A DNA stretch of 64,000 nucleotides from NCBI GenBank assembly GCA_900088475.1, contig FLMG01003914.1:1-64000 (forward strand), read 5' to 3'. This DNA is from Hyphochytrium catenoides. Taxonomy: Eukaryota; Sar; Hyphochytriomycetes; Hyphochytriales; Hyphochytriaceae. The notes under the pieces were generated by a model. That model did not search any database. It was given only the letters and a program-made list of their open reading frames with translations, and was not told the DNA's origin. A program made the position numbers and the translations under genes. Shown here piece after piece: positions 1 to 18,368 of this stretch. Each line of letters begins with the position of its first letter. Within the stretch, counting starts at the first letter, position 1.

Positions 1-247
1 CGCGGTGATCCTAACTATGACAGTGCGGAGGTAAGGCCCATGCGCAGGAGAAGAACGAAAGAGAGAGAGAAAAAGAGAGAGAGAAGGAGAAAAAAGTAGG
101 GGACTGTCTCTGAAAGATAGCCCACTATGGCTTATCTCATATCTCTCTGTATCTCTCTTTCTCTCTCTCCTCTACCCTAAACTTAACTATGAACAGCATC
201 TAACTCTCACGCTCTTCCCTGCCTTCTCCCGCTCCCTCGTTTTTCTC

Positions 248-282
<35 letters not shown>

Positions 283-2362
283 GTCTAGGAGGCAAACACC
301 ATCCTGGTGAGCCATGATCCCTCTGGTTACGCCTATAACACGAGCTGGAGCGGCCCGGCTCCTGCTCTTTCTCTTCAGGAATATAAGCAGAGAATCGCCA
401 CCATCATCGACGAATATTTTACCAGCGAGGACATTGACGAAGTCTCCAGGTAGAGAAACGAGAAAGGCGAATGAGAGAAGGGAAAGAGCTGCTGGGAGGG
501 GCGGGAGAGAGAGACAGAGAGAAAGAGAGAGAGACGAGAGGGAGAGAGAGAGCGATGGGGTCGAGTTTTATAGGCATCTCTCTCTTTCACTGAGGAATTG
601 GCGATTCTGTCTAGATAAGAGCCTCTAAGTTAGCTAACATTCTCATTTCTTTTCTCTTCCCATCCCATGTCCTCTCTCTCTCTCTCTCTCTCGCTCGCTC
701 GCTCTTGTCTCTCCTAGGGCTGTCCGAGAGCTGAACTCTGCGTCTTTCAGCTACGAGTTGATCAAGCGCGCCATCACTTTCTCTCTGGACAGGAAGGAGA
801 GAGAGAGAGAGCTTGTCTCCCGAATGATCTCAGGACTCTACCCTGTAGGTCGCACATGGGGGTCTTGAAATATAACGTCTCTCTCTCTCTAACTCCCTGG
901 CCTCTTTTCCTGCCTTTTTCTTTCTCTCTCTTTTACTCTTCCTTTTTTCTCTCTCTCTGTTATCTTCTCGCGGTCTTTCTCCCGTCGTCTCCCCTTTTTT
1001 CTCTCTCTCTCTCTCTCGGTCTCTCTCCTCGGTGCTATCTTTTGTTATCAGGACCTCATCACTAGCAATGACGTCGCTAAAGCCTTTGAGCGGCTCCTGG
1101 AGTATGCGGACGACTTGCAGGTCGATGCCCCTCGGTAAGACAGAGAGAGACGGCAGCCAGCAGAAAAAAACTGGTCTCTTACACTTCCTTCTCTTACCTC
1201 TCTCTCTCTCTCTCGCTCTATACTCTTCAATCCATCCATTTTTCACTTTCAGCGCTCGAGAAGATCTCGCGACCTTCCTGGCCCGCGCAGTCGCAGATGA
1301 GGTTCTCTCTCCTGCTTATCTCTCTCACCCCGTCGTCCAGCGTCTGGCTGGAGACATTGTGGAACAGGCGAAGCTGAAGCTGAGTATCAAGCACGGCATC
1401 GCGAGGATAGAGAAAGGATGGGGACCAGGAGACGGAAGACCCGTAGAAGAGTTGAAAGCAGCTGTCGATCAGCTCATGCAGGTTCGTTTCTCTCTCTCTC
1501 GTGTCTCTCTCTCCCTTTCTGCCTTAAAAAGGTATAGCTTGTTCGTTGCTGTCCTTTCATCCGCCAGCTTCTCTCCTCTCTTTCTGCCTCGCTCTCTTCC
1601 TTTCCCTCATCTCACTCTATCTCCCTTCAAGCGTGTTAAAGCTTCCGTTTGACTCTAACCTCCACTCTTCTAAATGTTTCTTTCCGCACCATCTCTCTCT
1701 TCTCTCTCCGTCTTCTCCTTCCAGGAATACCTTCTCTCCCGCGATCTGAGTGAGGCTGCGCGCTGTGTACGCGAGCTTAACTCTCCTTCCTTCCACCCTG
1801 AGGTTGTCAAGCGTGGCGTGGTAGCTGCGCTGGACAAGGCAGAGGATGACAGGCAGGCCATGAGCTCTCTTCTGGCCTACCTCGTCACGGCTGAGCAGGT
1901 AATCTTTCCTTCTGTCCCTGTCTCTCTCTGTCTCTCCCGCTCCTATCACACCCTCTCTCTCTCTTCTTTTCCAATCTCTCTCTTCCTATCATCTAGTCCT
2001 ATTGGTCTGAAGCCCGGCTCACTTTTTCAGTCGTGGTCTTCTCTCCCTTTTTTCCAACAGAAATCTGTTCTACGCCCTATTAAATTACTCTTTTGTTTCC
2101 AATAAACACTCTGGCTTGGCTGTATGGTCTCTCACTATCTCCGACTCTCTCTTTCTCTCTCTCTGTCTCTCTTCTTCTTCTCCATCGTTTCTCTTTGACG
2201 ACTTTGCGTTACTGACGGAATGTGCGCTATAGCTTGTCAGTCCGGGTCATATCAGCCAAGGGTTCAACCGTCTCTACGGGGTAAGATCTCTAAGCCACGT
2301 AGCACAGAAGAATTGCAGCCTGACTGTGACAGAGAGAGAGAGAGATCAAAATGGAGAAAATG

Positions 2363-2397
<35 letters not shown>

Positions 2398-2699
2398 CAC
2401 GGAAGGGCGTCCTGTACGCGGTCGCGAGGGGTGTGAAAGACTAACAAATAATCGGGAAAGTTGGCCAGAAAATTACGAGGGAGACCTTCTTAGTTCACAC
2501 AGTTCCTTGTCTATATGGGTGACCTCCTTTGTCTCTTTCTTTCTCTCTCTTCACTCACACACACTCTTTTCTCTCCCCTTTCAAGATTGTGGACGACCTG
2601 AAGTTGGATGTACCTCGTGCCAACGAGCTCTTGGATGAGTTCAAGGATAGAGCCATTGCTGATGGATGCCTCGCTGAGTCCTATCAGCAAAAGCAGTAA
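1..2699 (+). CDS. PDCD4-like protein with two MA3 domains (5' end missing)
   Basis: MA3 domains bind the helicase eIF4A and restrain or tune cap-dependent translation in the cytoplasm; that role is known for PDCD4 and plant MRF proteins and is inferred here. Exons: 1-30, 289-306, 379-449, 718-844, 1052-1134, 1253-1481, 1725-1898, 2233-2280, 2586-2699. Together they give 297 residues in one frame ending in TAA. The first visible residues read GDPNYDS, a motif at the same place in PDCD4/MRF proteins. MA3-1 runs about residues 17-130 and contains RAVRELNSASF and FLARAVADEVLSPAYL. MA3-2 runs about 180-290 and contains CVRELNSPSF and LDVPRANELLDEF. Introns are (CT)n-rich on the coding strand, except the last, which carries (GA)n. 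The stretch 307-378 is 72 nt, in frame and open, so it could be retained coding sequence instead of an intron. Family assignment is firm; animal-type PDCD4 versus plant-type MRF is not settled. Confidence 0.85.
241..284 (+). repeat. (CT)n microsatellite in PDCD4-like intron
   Basis: A nearly pure CT run directly before the acceptor CTGTCTAG of intron 31-288. Similar CT runs sit in the following introns at about 669-706 and 999-1020. They probably serve as, or grew out of, the polypyrimidine tract. Confidence 0.9.
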
Positions 2700-3211
2700 A
2701 GATGCCCTTCTTCTAGGTCCTAACTCCATTTCTTCTCTCCCTCTCTTTCTCTCAGTTGTAAGGTTCTTTCCCTTGTTCCTCTGTCTTTCTGACTCTCTTT
2801 CCTCTCTTTTCTTTTGCCTTCGGGTACCGCTCTGTTTACTCTAATAAAGCCAAAAACATAGCAAGGAACCAGAGATGCGCAGAGGTCCAGCTGCTGAGAG
2901 ACGTAATCCGATCTCTACTCTCTCTGCAGCTCTCTCTTCTTTCTTCAATATGTATGACCATTCTGTACCTTCCTCGAGAGGTGCCGATGTTTATTGATTC
3001 TTCTTCAGGGAGAGAAAACGCCCGCAATGAAGGAGCATTTAGAGCGTTTCTCCTTTATAACAGTGAGAAAGAGAAGAGTGCAACCGGAAGATGTGGGGTG
3101 CAGTCAATGCTTGTGACTGGAGGTTGAGGTGGCAAAGGAAAGAAGAGGGAGGGGTAAGAGAACGACGGTGTAGCTAAGGGCATCAGCGTAGAGATACATG
3201 TGTAGAGAGCG
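2700..3211. other. Convergent intergenic spacer
   Basis: This 512-base spacer separates the stop of the PDCD4-like gene (+) from the stop of MCM4 (-). It should hold the 3' UTRs of both. No coding exon was seen in it. Confidence 0.6.
2843..2848 (+). terminator. Candidate poly(A) signal AATAAA
   Basis: AATAAA lies 144 nt after the stop codon of the PDCD4-like gene, in the convergent spacer before MCM4. The position fits a 3' end signal; there is no transcript evidence. Confidence 0.4.
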
Positions 3212-10441
<7,230 letters not shown>

Positions 10442-13400
10442 GGTCAGATCTTGCTCCTTCTAGGCTCCTTGACACAAACAGCTTCTGATAGAACTTCACG
10501 GACCCAATGAAGCTTCAAGTACTGTGTCATGTGGAAGTAAGACCCTCTCCGCGAGGTCCAATCACCACAAACAAGCTTCAGAAATGCACCTCGAATCTTC
10601 ATTCTGCAGGCCGCGGACTACTCTCCTCGAACTATTTGGAGCTCCAAAAGGCAATAACTAATTGCATTCTAGCAAAATTCATGTTCCCGCCAAAACTCCC
10701 CTCTCTTCCCGCCAATCTAATCCGGATCCTGCCATGTCTTATCAAGAATTAGAATCAAGTAAAGTCCCATGTACCAATTCGGAATTAGTTACTCTACTCT
10801 CAAACTTACTGTGAAACAGTTGAGGATAAGCGTCCGTTACTATAGTGCACTCACTAGAGCCCTCTACTCCTATGAGAAAGAAGGGGAGCTCCTTTCTCTC
10901 CGCTGATGATCTTATGATCTTCTTCGTTCTTCTTTCGGTCGGTCGCTTGGTTGCTCGCGTCCTCTTCTTCAGTCTTTCCTCTCGTTGCGCCTTGTTGTTT
11001 GTCTCCATCGTCACCCAGTGCTTGCTGCATACTCTTCTCAGTCTCATCATCAATTTCAAGAAGCATAAACCTCCTTGCCACTACTACTCCTTCTCCTTCT
11101 TTTCCTCGTCCTCGGGTTGCTGGGTAAATATAAAGGTATTACCCTTTTGTCTACCGTCGTCAGTATCCCGTCTAGTCTACTCGCCAGCACCCACCTGAGC
11201 ACCCAGAAGAATTGAGAATCACCATCCTCTAAAAAGTATTCATTGACCGCCAGAGAAAAGTTATGTGCCGCCAACTTTCAGGCGGCGATTTGTCAATGCT
11301 CCTTCGCCAACAATACAAAGAAGATTAGAGAGTTTTCTGGTCGATCAGTCACCGGATAGGCTGCCCACTCATGAGCTTCTAGTCACCGAAGAAACACACA
11401 GAGTTGATGAGGATACTGAGGAGCAGCAAGAGAGGCGTCAGATGGCAAAGGAGGACGACCCCTGCTGGCAAACAATTGCTCCGAGACGAGACCCGCCTGG
11501 TGGCACGTCGTACTTGTAACAGGACACCCCCAGCTCAAGCAGCTGACTGAGATGTCCTACTATATATAGAGGTTCTGGCCCAACTTTTTCACGTCGTAAC
11601 ACGGGAAGGTCCGGGGTTTTCGGTGCTAATCGGAGATGCTGGGAGCCTTACAGAGCGTCAGCGAGATCGCAGAACACTTAGCGTAGTAAGAAGATGAGGA
11701 AGAAAAAAAAGGGGGAGGAGGTTGAAAAGCAATCAAAGAGAGATGATGATGGTCGGAAGGAGGCAATCTTGTGGGTGGAACAGCCGACGAGTGATAATGC
11801 GGACCCAGAGTAGTAGTCTCAAGAAAGGTAGAAGGAGACCAATAATGGTCTGCAGCAGAAAATAGCTCAGATCGGACAAAGCTGCCAACCTGTTTGAGCA
11901 TTATTATCATCACTTCCTTTCATGTGTCCCCTACCACTGCGATTCATACCAAACTCCTCGCTCAACCGAGGAGGAAGATGATGAAATTTATATTAAGGCT
12001 GAGGTAATGAGCAACCCCTTCTGGCATTTCTCCTAGACCTCCGCCACGTTCTCCAATATTGAACAAGCTCTTGCTTCTCCCCTCGTCCTTCGCACTACTC
12101 AGCAGCTTCTTTTTCCTTCTTCTCTCTACTACCTTTTGCCGACCAGTGCCGTCGACGATAAGCATTCCAATCGTAGGAGCCTAGTGCTCCCTTCCCGCTG
12201 TATCGTGGCTTCCTGTTGCATAATAGATTACAGCTCCAGCGGCCCAGGCCCAGTACCTCCGTCATTTCTCACGTTCATCATTAATTTCAATGCGACCCCT
12301 ACGCACATTATGCCAATAACTAGCAGTTTCATTATGAGACCTCAAGAAGAAGCAGGACTTCTGCTCTTCTACTGCTGAAGTGAAGCCATCATGTCGCTAA
12401 GTCCATCCATTGGAGAAAAGTGAGTCTCTTGTTCATCAGCCTATGTAGTCTGGAGTGTATCTTATAGGCTGATGAGTGAGCGACATCTTGCCTTCTTCCT
12501 GCTGGCCAGGCTTTGGTCGTCCAAAGAAAAAGATCATCGCAGAGGGAAACTTCTACACTGTAGTTATCTTGCGCAGTAACTTTCTTATTGAGATAAGTGA
12601 ATGTTTATTCGATAAAAAAAACCGTAAGACCGACCAATGACCAATCAAGGATGCGGAGAAGCATCAAGTGACAAACTACTATTTTATGTTGAAGCATTTT
12701 CGCAACCCCCCCTCATACAGTGAAGTACACAGGCACAATAGTCCTCCGACCCCAAGACTCCCAACCTACGAATTGTATAAAACAAAGTAGTACTACGAAG
12801 CTCACTCCTCATTGGTGTTGTATGGGCAGTTGTTAGAGGGCTACTGCGATTGTTCCCGCTCGTAGAAAACTAAAACGTTGCGACAGGATGGCGTCACACA
12901 TTGCTGTTGAACCTTTTTATAATAAATTTAGGTTTATTACATTATCAAGGGCCATGGTCGCATGATGGGCATCCGCAATGGCTGTTAAAATGCAATCAAG
13001 AGGAGAGGAAGAGACTGAAGGTTTGTTGATGGCGATGGTAGAAATACAGATACTGTAACTACACTAATAATAATACTACGGTATTTTTATGATGAGGGTT
13101 TCAGACGGTTTTAGCCTTGCTGTGGGACAAGACTATGAACAAACAAATAGTTCTATGCTGCCACCAAGAGATATTGAGCGGATTGTGGATAAGGTTACAA
13201 GTACAGTAGTGTGAAAACTTCTTTATAAAAATTAAGGAAGTAAATAAAAGTAGTGTGAAAAAGACTTTAATCTCTTTATATTGCCTTTTTATGGATTTCT
13301 GTAAGAAAGGTATCACAAAATAGCTATCCAGAATACATAAAGCTCATAACAGGGCAAAACAGTAATGTAATGTAGACACATAGAGCCAGAGAAAGAGCAG

Positions 13401-14623
13401 GAGATGGGAGAAGAGAGACGGAAGAGAGACGGAAGAAAAGAGAAAGGAGGGGCACCACGAAGCACCAGACACCATCACACATAACAGGCACGACAATTGC
13501 AAGAAGCAAGGAACGACGACCTCCTACCAGCACCGCTTATACCAGCACCAGCAGACATTATATGAACCTACTGCTATTATAATAACAGTTAGTTAGTACT
13601 ACCGCGCGTCGCCTTCTCTTATAAGCTACACTGCCGGTCTGCCGGAACTGAAGAAGAAGAAGAAGAAGACGAGGCGGCGACGCTCGGGAAGGGAAAAGAA
13701 GGAGGGATCACAACCACCTGCTGCTGCTGCTGCAAGGAGAGACGGAGCAAAGAGCAAAGCAGCAGTAGAGAGCAAGAGAATAATAGGACCAACTCTTCGG
13801 ATGGAACTACTCTACTGCAGGAGTACGACGACAGCAGGAAAAGAAGAAGGGAACAACGAAAAGGCTAAAGAGGTTAGAAGGAGACATGAGGAAGAAGTAA
13901 TGGAAGACGTCTTGGATACGTCAGAAGAGTAGTTGTTATTAATGAGCTAAGGGAGAAGAGGAACCGCGAGAGGGATCGAATGTGGTAAGGACTAGTAGAC
14001 AGTGATGGACGGAGGAAAAGAACCGAGATACAGGTTGTTATTAGCTAATAATGAAAGCGGAAGTGATGACGTTTCTCGAGCATGTGTAGGTAGTGAATCC
14101 GAAGGAGGAGAAATGTCGGGAAAAAAGAAAGATCACGGAAAGGAGTGATGAGAAAGAAGGCAGCAGACTGTTGAAAACAGAGATAATAAGACCAGGCGGT
14201 GAATGTTCTAATACAAGAGAGTGGTCGCGTAGTATGTCGGGCTCTCTGTCTCTATCTCTCTTCTTCTGTATGTTGTCTTTCTCTCTGTCTCTCTCTTTTC
14301 TTGTGTCTCCCTTCTTTTTGCTATTTTCTGGTCTCCTCTGGACCAACAACGGTTTGGCTCCTGACTTGGCTGCAGTATCACAACAACCTTGGTTCCCTCT
14401 GATCACTTATTATTTAGCCACCTCCTCAAGAGAACAACAGCTACTACCGCAGCTGTCGCGTTCCTCCAAGTTCTCTTTATAACTCTTCTGCTCTCTATCT
14501 TCTCATTGTCAGAAGCACTCTCTCCTCTCCCTGATCTGATCACATAGAGCTTTAATTTGAGGTAGAATCAAGTAGGTAGTAAGGGGAATAGGGGCGTTGC
14601 GTCCCGAACCAGCGTCTTCTTTC
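10442..14623. other. Intergenic region, no secure gene
   Basis: Over 4 kb upstream of both MCM4 (-) and the repeat-protein gene (+). Between 10742 and 11520 there are short open frames on both strands; the best, on the minus strand near 11274-11200, reads AAHNFSLAVNEYFLEDGDSQ. It looks faintly like a UBA helix but has no convincing start or partner exon. About 12540-13330 is AT-rich. About 13650-13733 has triplet repeats. A CT-rich stretch at about 14240-14340 could be a 5' UTR intron of the downstream gene. Confidence 0.45.
13650..13733. repeat. Triplet microsatellites (GAA)n and (CTG)n
   Basis: A run of seven GAA units at 13650-13670 and five CTG units at 13719-13733, in non-coding sequence. 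They resemble the triplet-rich stretches at 18.8-19.4 kb and 50.5-54.6 kb. Confidence 0.85.
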
Positions 14624-15922
14624 ATGATGACGTTGATCAAGCTTGACGGACGAGACGACGATAGAATAAGCGTCAGAAAGGGAAGAGCTACCACTAGCTG
14701 TCGGAGGCCTCGGTCTTCCTTGGGAATTTTGCTCTTGCTTGCGTTTTCTCTCTTCTCTCTGGACCTCCTCATCAAGAGCGGAGAGGCCGCTCTTTCCTTC
14801 CGACGAGGTCCACCGACAAAGCGCTTGAAGCAGCCCCCCGCATTGGAGGAGGAACGTACTGAATATTCGAGGAGGAAAGCACCTGCTGCTGTCGCTATGT
14901 TAAAGCTTCGAACAGGAGAAGTTTCCATAGGATCACTAAAAAAGGGAGAGCAGTTTACAGCCATTGAAAGGCATGATCTTGATAACAGTCGAAACAAGGC
15001 TATAGAGGCTCTTGAATTGTCAGAAAACAAAATGAGCGAAACCCTAGAGCCGAAGAGTGTTAAAGAGTTGAAGGCACGGAAAGAGATAGCCAACAGAGCA
15101 AGAAGAGCCATCCAGGAATACCAGAACGCCGCGATTGCGCTACAAAGGCTTGCTGATGATCTGCCACTCTCGCAGAAGAAGGAGACTGTCACCAGCCATG
15201 CAAATAAGGCTGCTAAAGATGCTGCAGGATGGATGGCTAAGATAGAAGCGCATGAGCTTCAGATCTCGAGATTGAGCTCCGAGAACTTCCTTGAAGATGT
15301 ATGGAAACGTTTTAACGGTAAAGCGCATGCGGCCATTGAGGCGTTGAAGACTGCAGAAGATAGAACGGGTGGACAGGATCTGGGTCAAATGCGGGAGGAG
15401 GAGCTAATTGCATTGGACGAGGCATTCAACAAAGCTGGAAGCAGACTCGAAGAATATGAGGAGGCTGCAAATACTTTAGAAGACCTCAGCGATCTGCTAC
15501 CCTTGCAGCAGAAGGAGAATGCCAAACCTCATGTCACCGCGGCCATGAAGAACATTGAATTATGGAAGGCTAAGACCAAGGCGGACAGTAGTCAGATTAT
15601 ATGGTCTATCGCTTTGAACAGACTGGATGACCTTACGCACGCGCGGATAGAGGCGGAAGATGCCCTATATCCTTTGGTTCGGGAGGAGGAGGACGGCCAA
15701 CGCGTCGTACCGTTGCAGAGTATGCAGTCGCTTAAGGAGAGGATGGAGACGGTCAAGAAAGCAGTGGGTGCAGTAAGAAGATACGAACAGGCTGCACAGA
15801 GGCTTCTTGAAGTTGCCCCTCGGTTGCCTCCAGAGAAGATGGAGATAGCGAAGGTCAAAGCCGACGTGGCCTTTAGGAAGATCCCAGAATGGAGGAATCT
15901 GATAGCTGAAGCCCTTGTTTGA
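14624..15922 (+). CDS. Unrecognised secreted or membrane-anchored protein with three internal helical repeats
   Basis: Single exon, 432 residues, from the first of two adjacent ATGs. I do not recognise the family. Residues about 35-55 form a hydrophobic segment (GILLLLAFSLFSLDLL) after a basic stretch, so the protein is probably a secretory precursor or a type II membrane protein. The rest is charged, Ala/Glu/Lys-rich and predicted helical. It contains three repeats of roughly 100-110 residues. The clearest shared core is an EY.xAA..L..L...LPL.QK block followed by a Trp: IQEYQNAAIALQRLADDLPL, LEEYEEAANTLEDLSDLLPL and VRRYEQAAQRLLEVAPRLPP. Each is followed about 20-25 residues later by a W with nearby basic residues (GWMAKIEAHE, LWKAKTKAD, EWRNLIAEA). 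There are no cysteine pairs or catalytic motifs. It is intronless although its neighbours are intron-rich. Function unknown; a scaffold or structural role is only a guess. Confidence 0.7.
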   Translation: MMTLIKLDGRDDDRISVRKGRATTSCRRPRSSLGILLLLAFSLFSLDLLIKSGEAALSFRRGPPTKRLKQPPALEEERTEYSRRKAPAAVAMLKLRTGEVSIGSLKKGEQFTAIERHDLDNSRNKAIEALELSENKMSETLEPKSVKELKARKEIANRARRAIQEYQNAAIALQRLADDLPLSQKKETVTSHANKAAKDAAGWMAKIEAHELQISRLSSENFLEDVWKRFNGKAHAAIEALKTAEDRTGGQDLGQMREEELIALDEAFNKAGSRLEEYEEAANTLEDLSDLLPLQQKENAKPHVTAAMKNIELWKAKTKADSSQIIWSIALNRLDDLTHARIEAEDALYPLVREEEDGQRVVPLQSMQSLKERMETVKKAVGAVRRYEQAAQRLLEVAPRLPPEKMEIAKVKADVAFRKIPEWRNLIAEALV

Positions 15923-17143
15923 CCGATGTGATCTCAAACAAGCGGCGCTGGCAATGGCGGCAGGTACAACGATTTGATACACTCCATACTATAAAGAGAA
16001 CTGGATATGATGATGAAGAAGGAAGGAAAGGGATTGACTGCATAGTAGTCACAAAAAGATTAGACAATTTTTTTGTTTATTCCTCTGCTGCATGCTTTTC
16101 GCCTACTAAGGACTGCACCTCGGTGTGGTCAATTCCTCGATCGGCAGCACAATGGTTATTGCTTCCATTTTTGAAGTCCTTCTTCCCTTGCTGCTGACCT
16201 CAAGAGTAGTGGCGAAGAAGCGAATTGATTCCAAGAATCTATAATAGACGGATTGCTGCTCCATCATCCGCGTTGACATACATCTTGGAATTCCAGAGAG
16301 ACAGTGAGAAAGAGAAAAAGACATGTTGGTAGGGAAAGAAGAAAATTAAGACCTAGGAAGAGAAAAAGAGAAAGGCAAAGCCTACCCGATGAATTGCAGA
16401 GGGCTACGACACACAAGGGACGGGTACATAGGCGGGAGAGAGAGAGAGAGAGAGAGAGAGAAAGGGCAAGGAGGGGAAGCTCTCGACGATGTAACGCCGT
16501 GCAACAACAACAAAGTGAACTAATGGCACTTCATTTTGGAATAAATGGCAGACTGTTCCATAGACGTATTATGGAATGACGGCAGGCTACCATCTCACTC
16601 GCGGACTTCATTATGCCATGGGTGGCCTCACGGCGTTTGCAGCAGACTGACCCACTGATTATGTCGGAAGAGGAGACAATAATGCGGCTGCTCACACTCA
16701 TTAACAGTTCTTCCTACCAAGGCCTCGGTCGCTCATCCACAAAGCTTTGCTTCTCTTCTTCTTCTTCTTTCTTTCTTCACTGAGTATCGTCTAATGCAAC
16801 AAGCCTTACATGTTGAACAACGGAGATAGGAGGCCACGGTAATATAGAAAGGCAGGAAAATGAGTACATGGATGTAGGGCACATAACTATCTCCAACTTA
16901 CTGATGACCGTGTCATCTCGGACACTTGTGAGCAGTCATCGTCAAATGGCTGAGGACATCGCCAACTCAAGCAAATAGGGGCCCAGTATTATTGGAGTAG
17001 GAGAAGATTATTGTGTTGACGGAAGTCGAGTTCAATGGAGGCACATAATGCGGAATAGGGTGGTGGTTATCACTGCCGTCGTCGTTGTCGTACAAGGTCT
17101 TGGTCATCATAAACGCGCATCAAACAATATTCTCTCCAAAGCC
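15923..17143. other. Intergenic region
   Basis: Lies between the repeat-protein gene (+) and the AKR gene (-), so the two 3' ends face each other. It has a (GA)n run at about 16435-16462. I see no conserved coding exon or RNA gene. Confidence 0.5.
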
Positions 17144-18368
17144 TCAAACATCGCTGTGCGCTTGCGCTTTCACCACTGCCTGATCTCCTCTCAGTGCCAG
17201 TACTTGGTAAAGTTCCCCTTTGGCCCGATGATAGGCGGAGTCAAGAGCCTCAACTACATCATCAGGTAGCGGACCCTTCTCGAGGTCAGATAAGTTCTGC
17301 TCAAGCTGCCTCGCGCTACTGGCACCGATGATAATGGCATCGCCGTACTCTTTCTTAAGCATCGAATGGTGTGATACCCATCGAAGCGCACACTCTATCT
17401 CGGTCAAGTCGTGTTTGTTACAGGCAGCACGAATGATATCCAGGGCGTCAAAGGTAGCATCGTTCCAGTAGCGTGCATGATAGAGCTTTCCCTGATTCCT
17501 ATTGGGGTCAAACCGAGAGCCCTCTTCGAAGTCCTTGATATCACGGTTGTACCGACCTGTTAAAAGACCGCCAGCCAGGGGCTGGAACGCGTACCACGAG
17601 ATGCCATAGTGACGCAGACAAGGTGCCAGTTCGCCCTCAGCGGCCCGGTGAAGGACATTGTAGACTCCTTGGTAGACGCCAGGTTTGATCCAGTCATTCT
17701 TTTTACAGAGTTCGCACATTTTGGCCACTTCCCAAGCCATAAAGTTGCTGATGCCAAACCTTGTGAAGTATCCCTCCTTGTGCAGTCTGTCTACCTCCGC
17801 CAGAGTGGTCTCCAAGGGTGTGCTGCGATCGGGACCATGGAGGTAGAACATGTCAATCTTGTCCGTCTGAAGCGCCTTCAGGCTATTCATAAGACCTCGT
17901 CGTACATCTTCCGCTCTAAAGGAATACTCCTCCTTGGTTAGCCAGCCTAACGACTTGCCCGCCGTAGGGTACAGCTTCGTCTGCATGACCAGACTGAACT
18001 TTTGCCAGCCAAGCTTGCCCAGGTACTCTTCGCTTGATCCATCACCGTATACTCGCGCGGAGTCAATTTCGGTGTGGGCATGGCGTTGGAAGACGTCAAG
18101 GATTGCTTTGATGTCCTGTTCATCATCAGATACGCGGATACCTTCTGCCCCTGTGATCATACCCGAGACAGATTCGGCGACGGAGAGAGTAAGAGGGCGC
18201 GCCTAGCAAGAATGATGGCAGCAGCGGTAGTCACCATGGAAAGAAGCATCCTGTCTCGTTAGGGCAACAGAGCGAGACGATTTCTTTATATTTTTTGATG
18301 GGAAACTCGCCTTCTCTCCCAATAGTCATACTTCCAAAGACGATCTTGAGGTTTGTCTTCGGCGTCAT
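17144..18368 (-). CDS. Aldo/keto reductase, AKR7 (aflatoxin-aldehyde reductase) type
   Basis: NADPH-dependent reductase of small aldehydes, probably cytosolic. Two exons give 352 residues: exon 1 is 18368-18311 (MTPKTNLKIVFGSMTIGRE) and exon 2 is 18144-17144. The N-terminal VFGSMTIG strand is required by the fold and is only supplied by exon 1. The joining intron (18310-18145, 166 nt) begins GCGAGT and ends GGGGCAG, so it is a GC-AG intron; the phase is 1 on both sides. The catalytic tetrad is present: Asp and Tyr in DSARVYGDG, Lys in MQTKLYP and His in FYLHGPD. GVYQGVYN, YAFQPLAGGLLTGRY and the C-terminal cofactor loop IIIGASSARQLEQNL match AKR7 enzymes. Starting instead at the internal ATG 18160 would drop the first strand. 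Confidence 0.9.

Noticed and set aside
10742-11520. Small gene candidates on both strands, one with a UBA-like stretch
   Set aside because: No ATG in the right place, weak acceptor and no domain of sufficient length.
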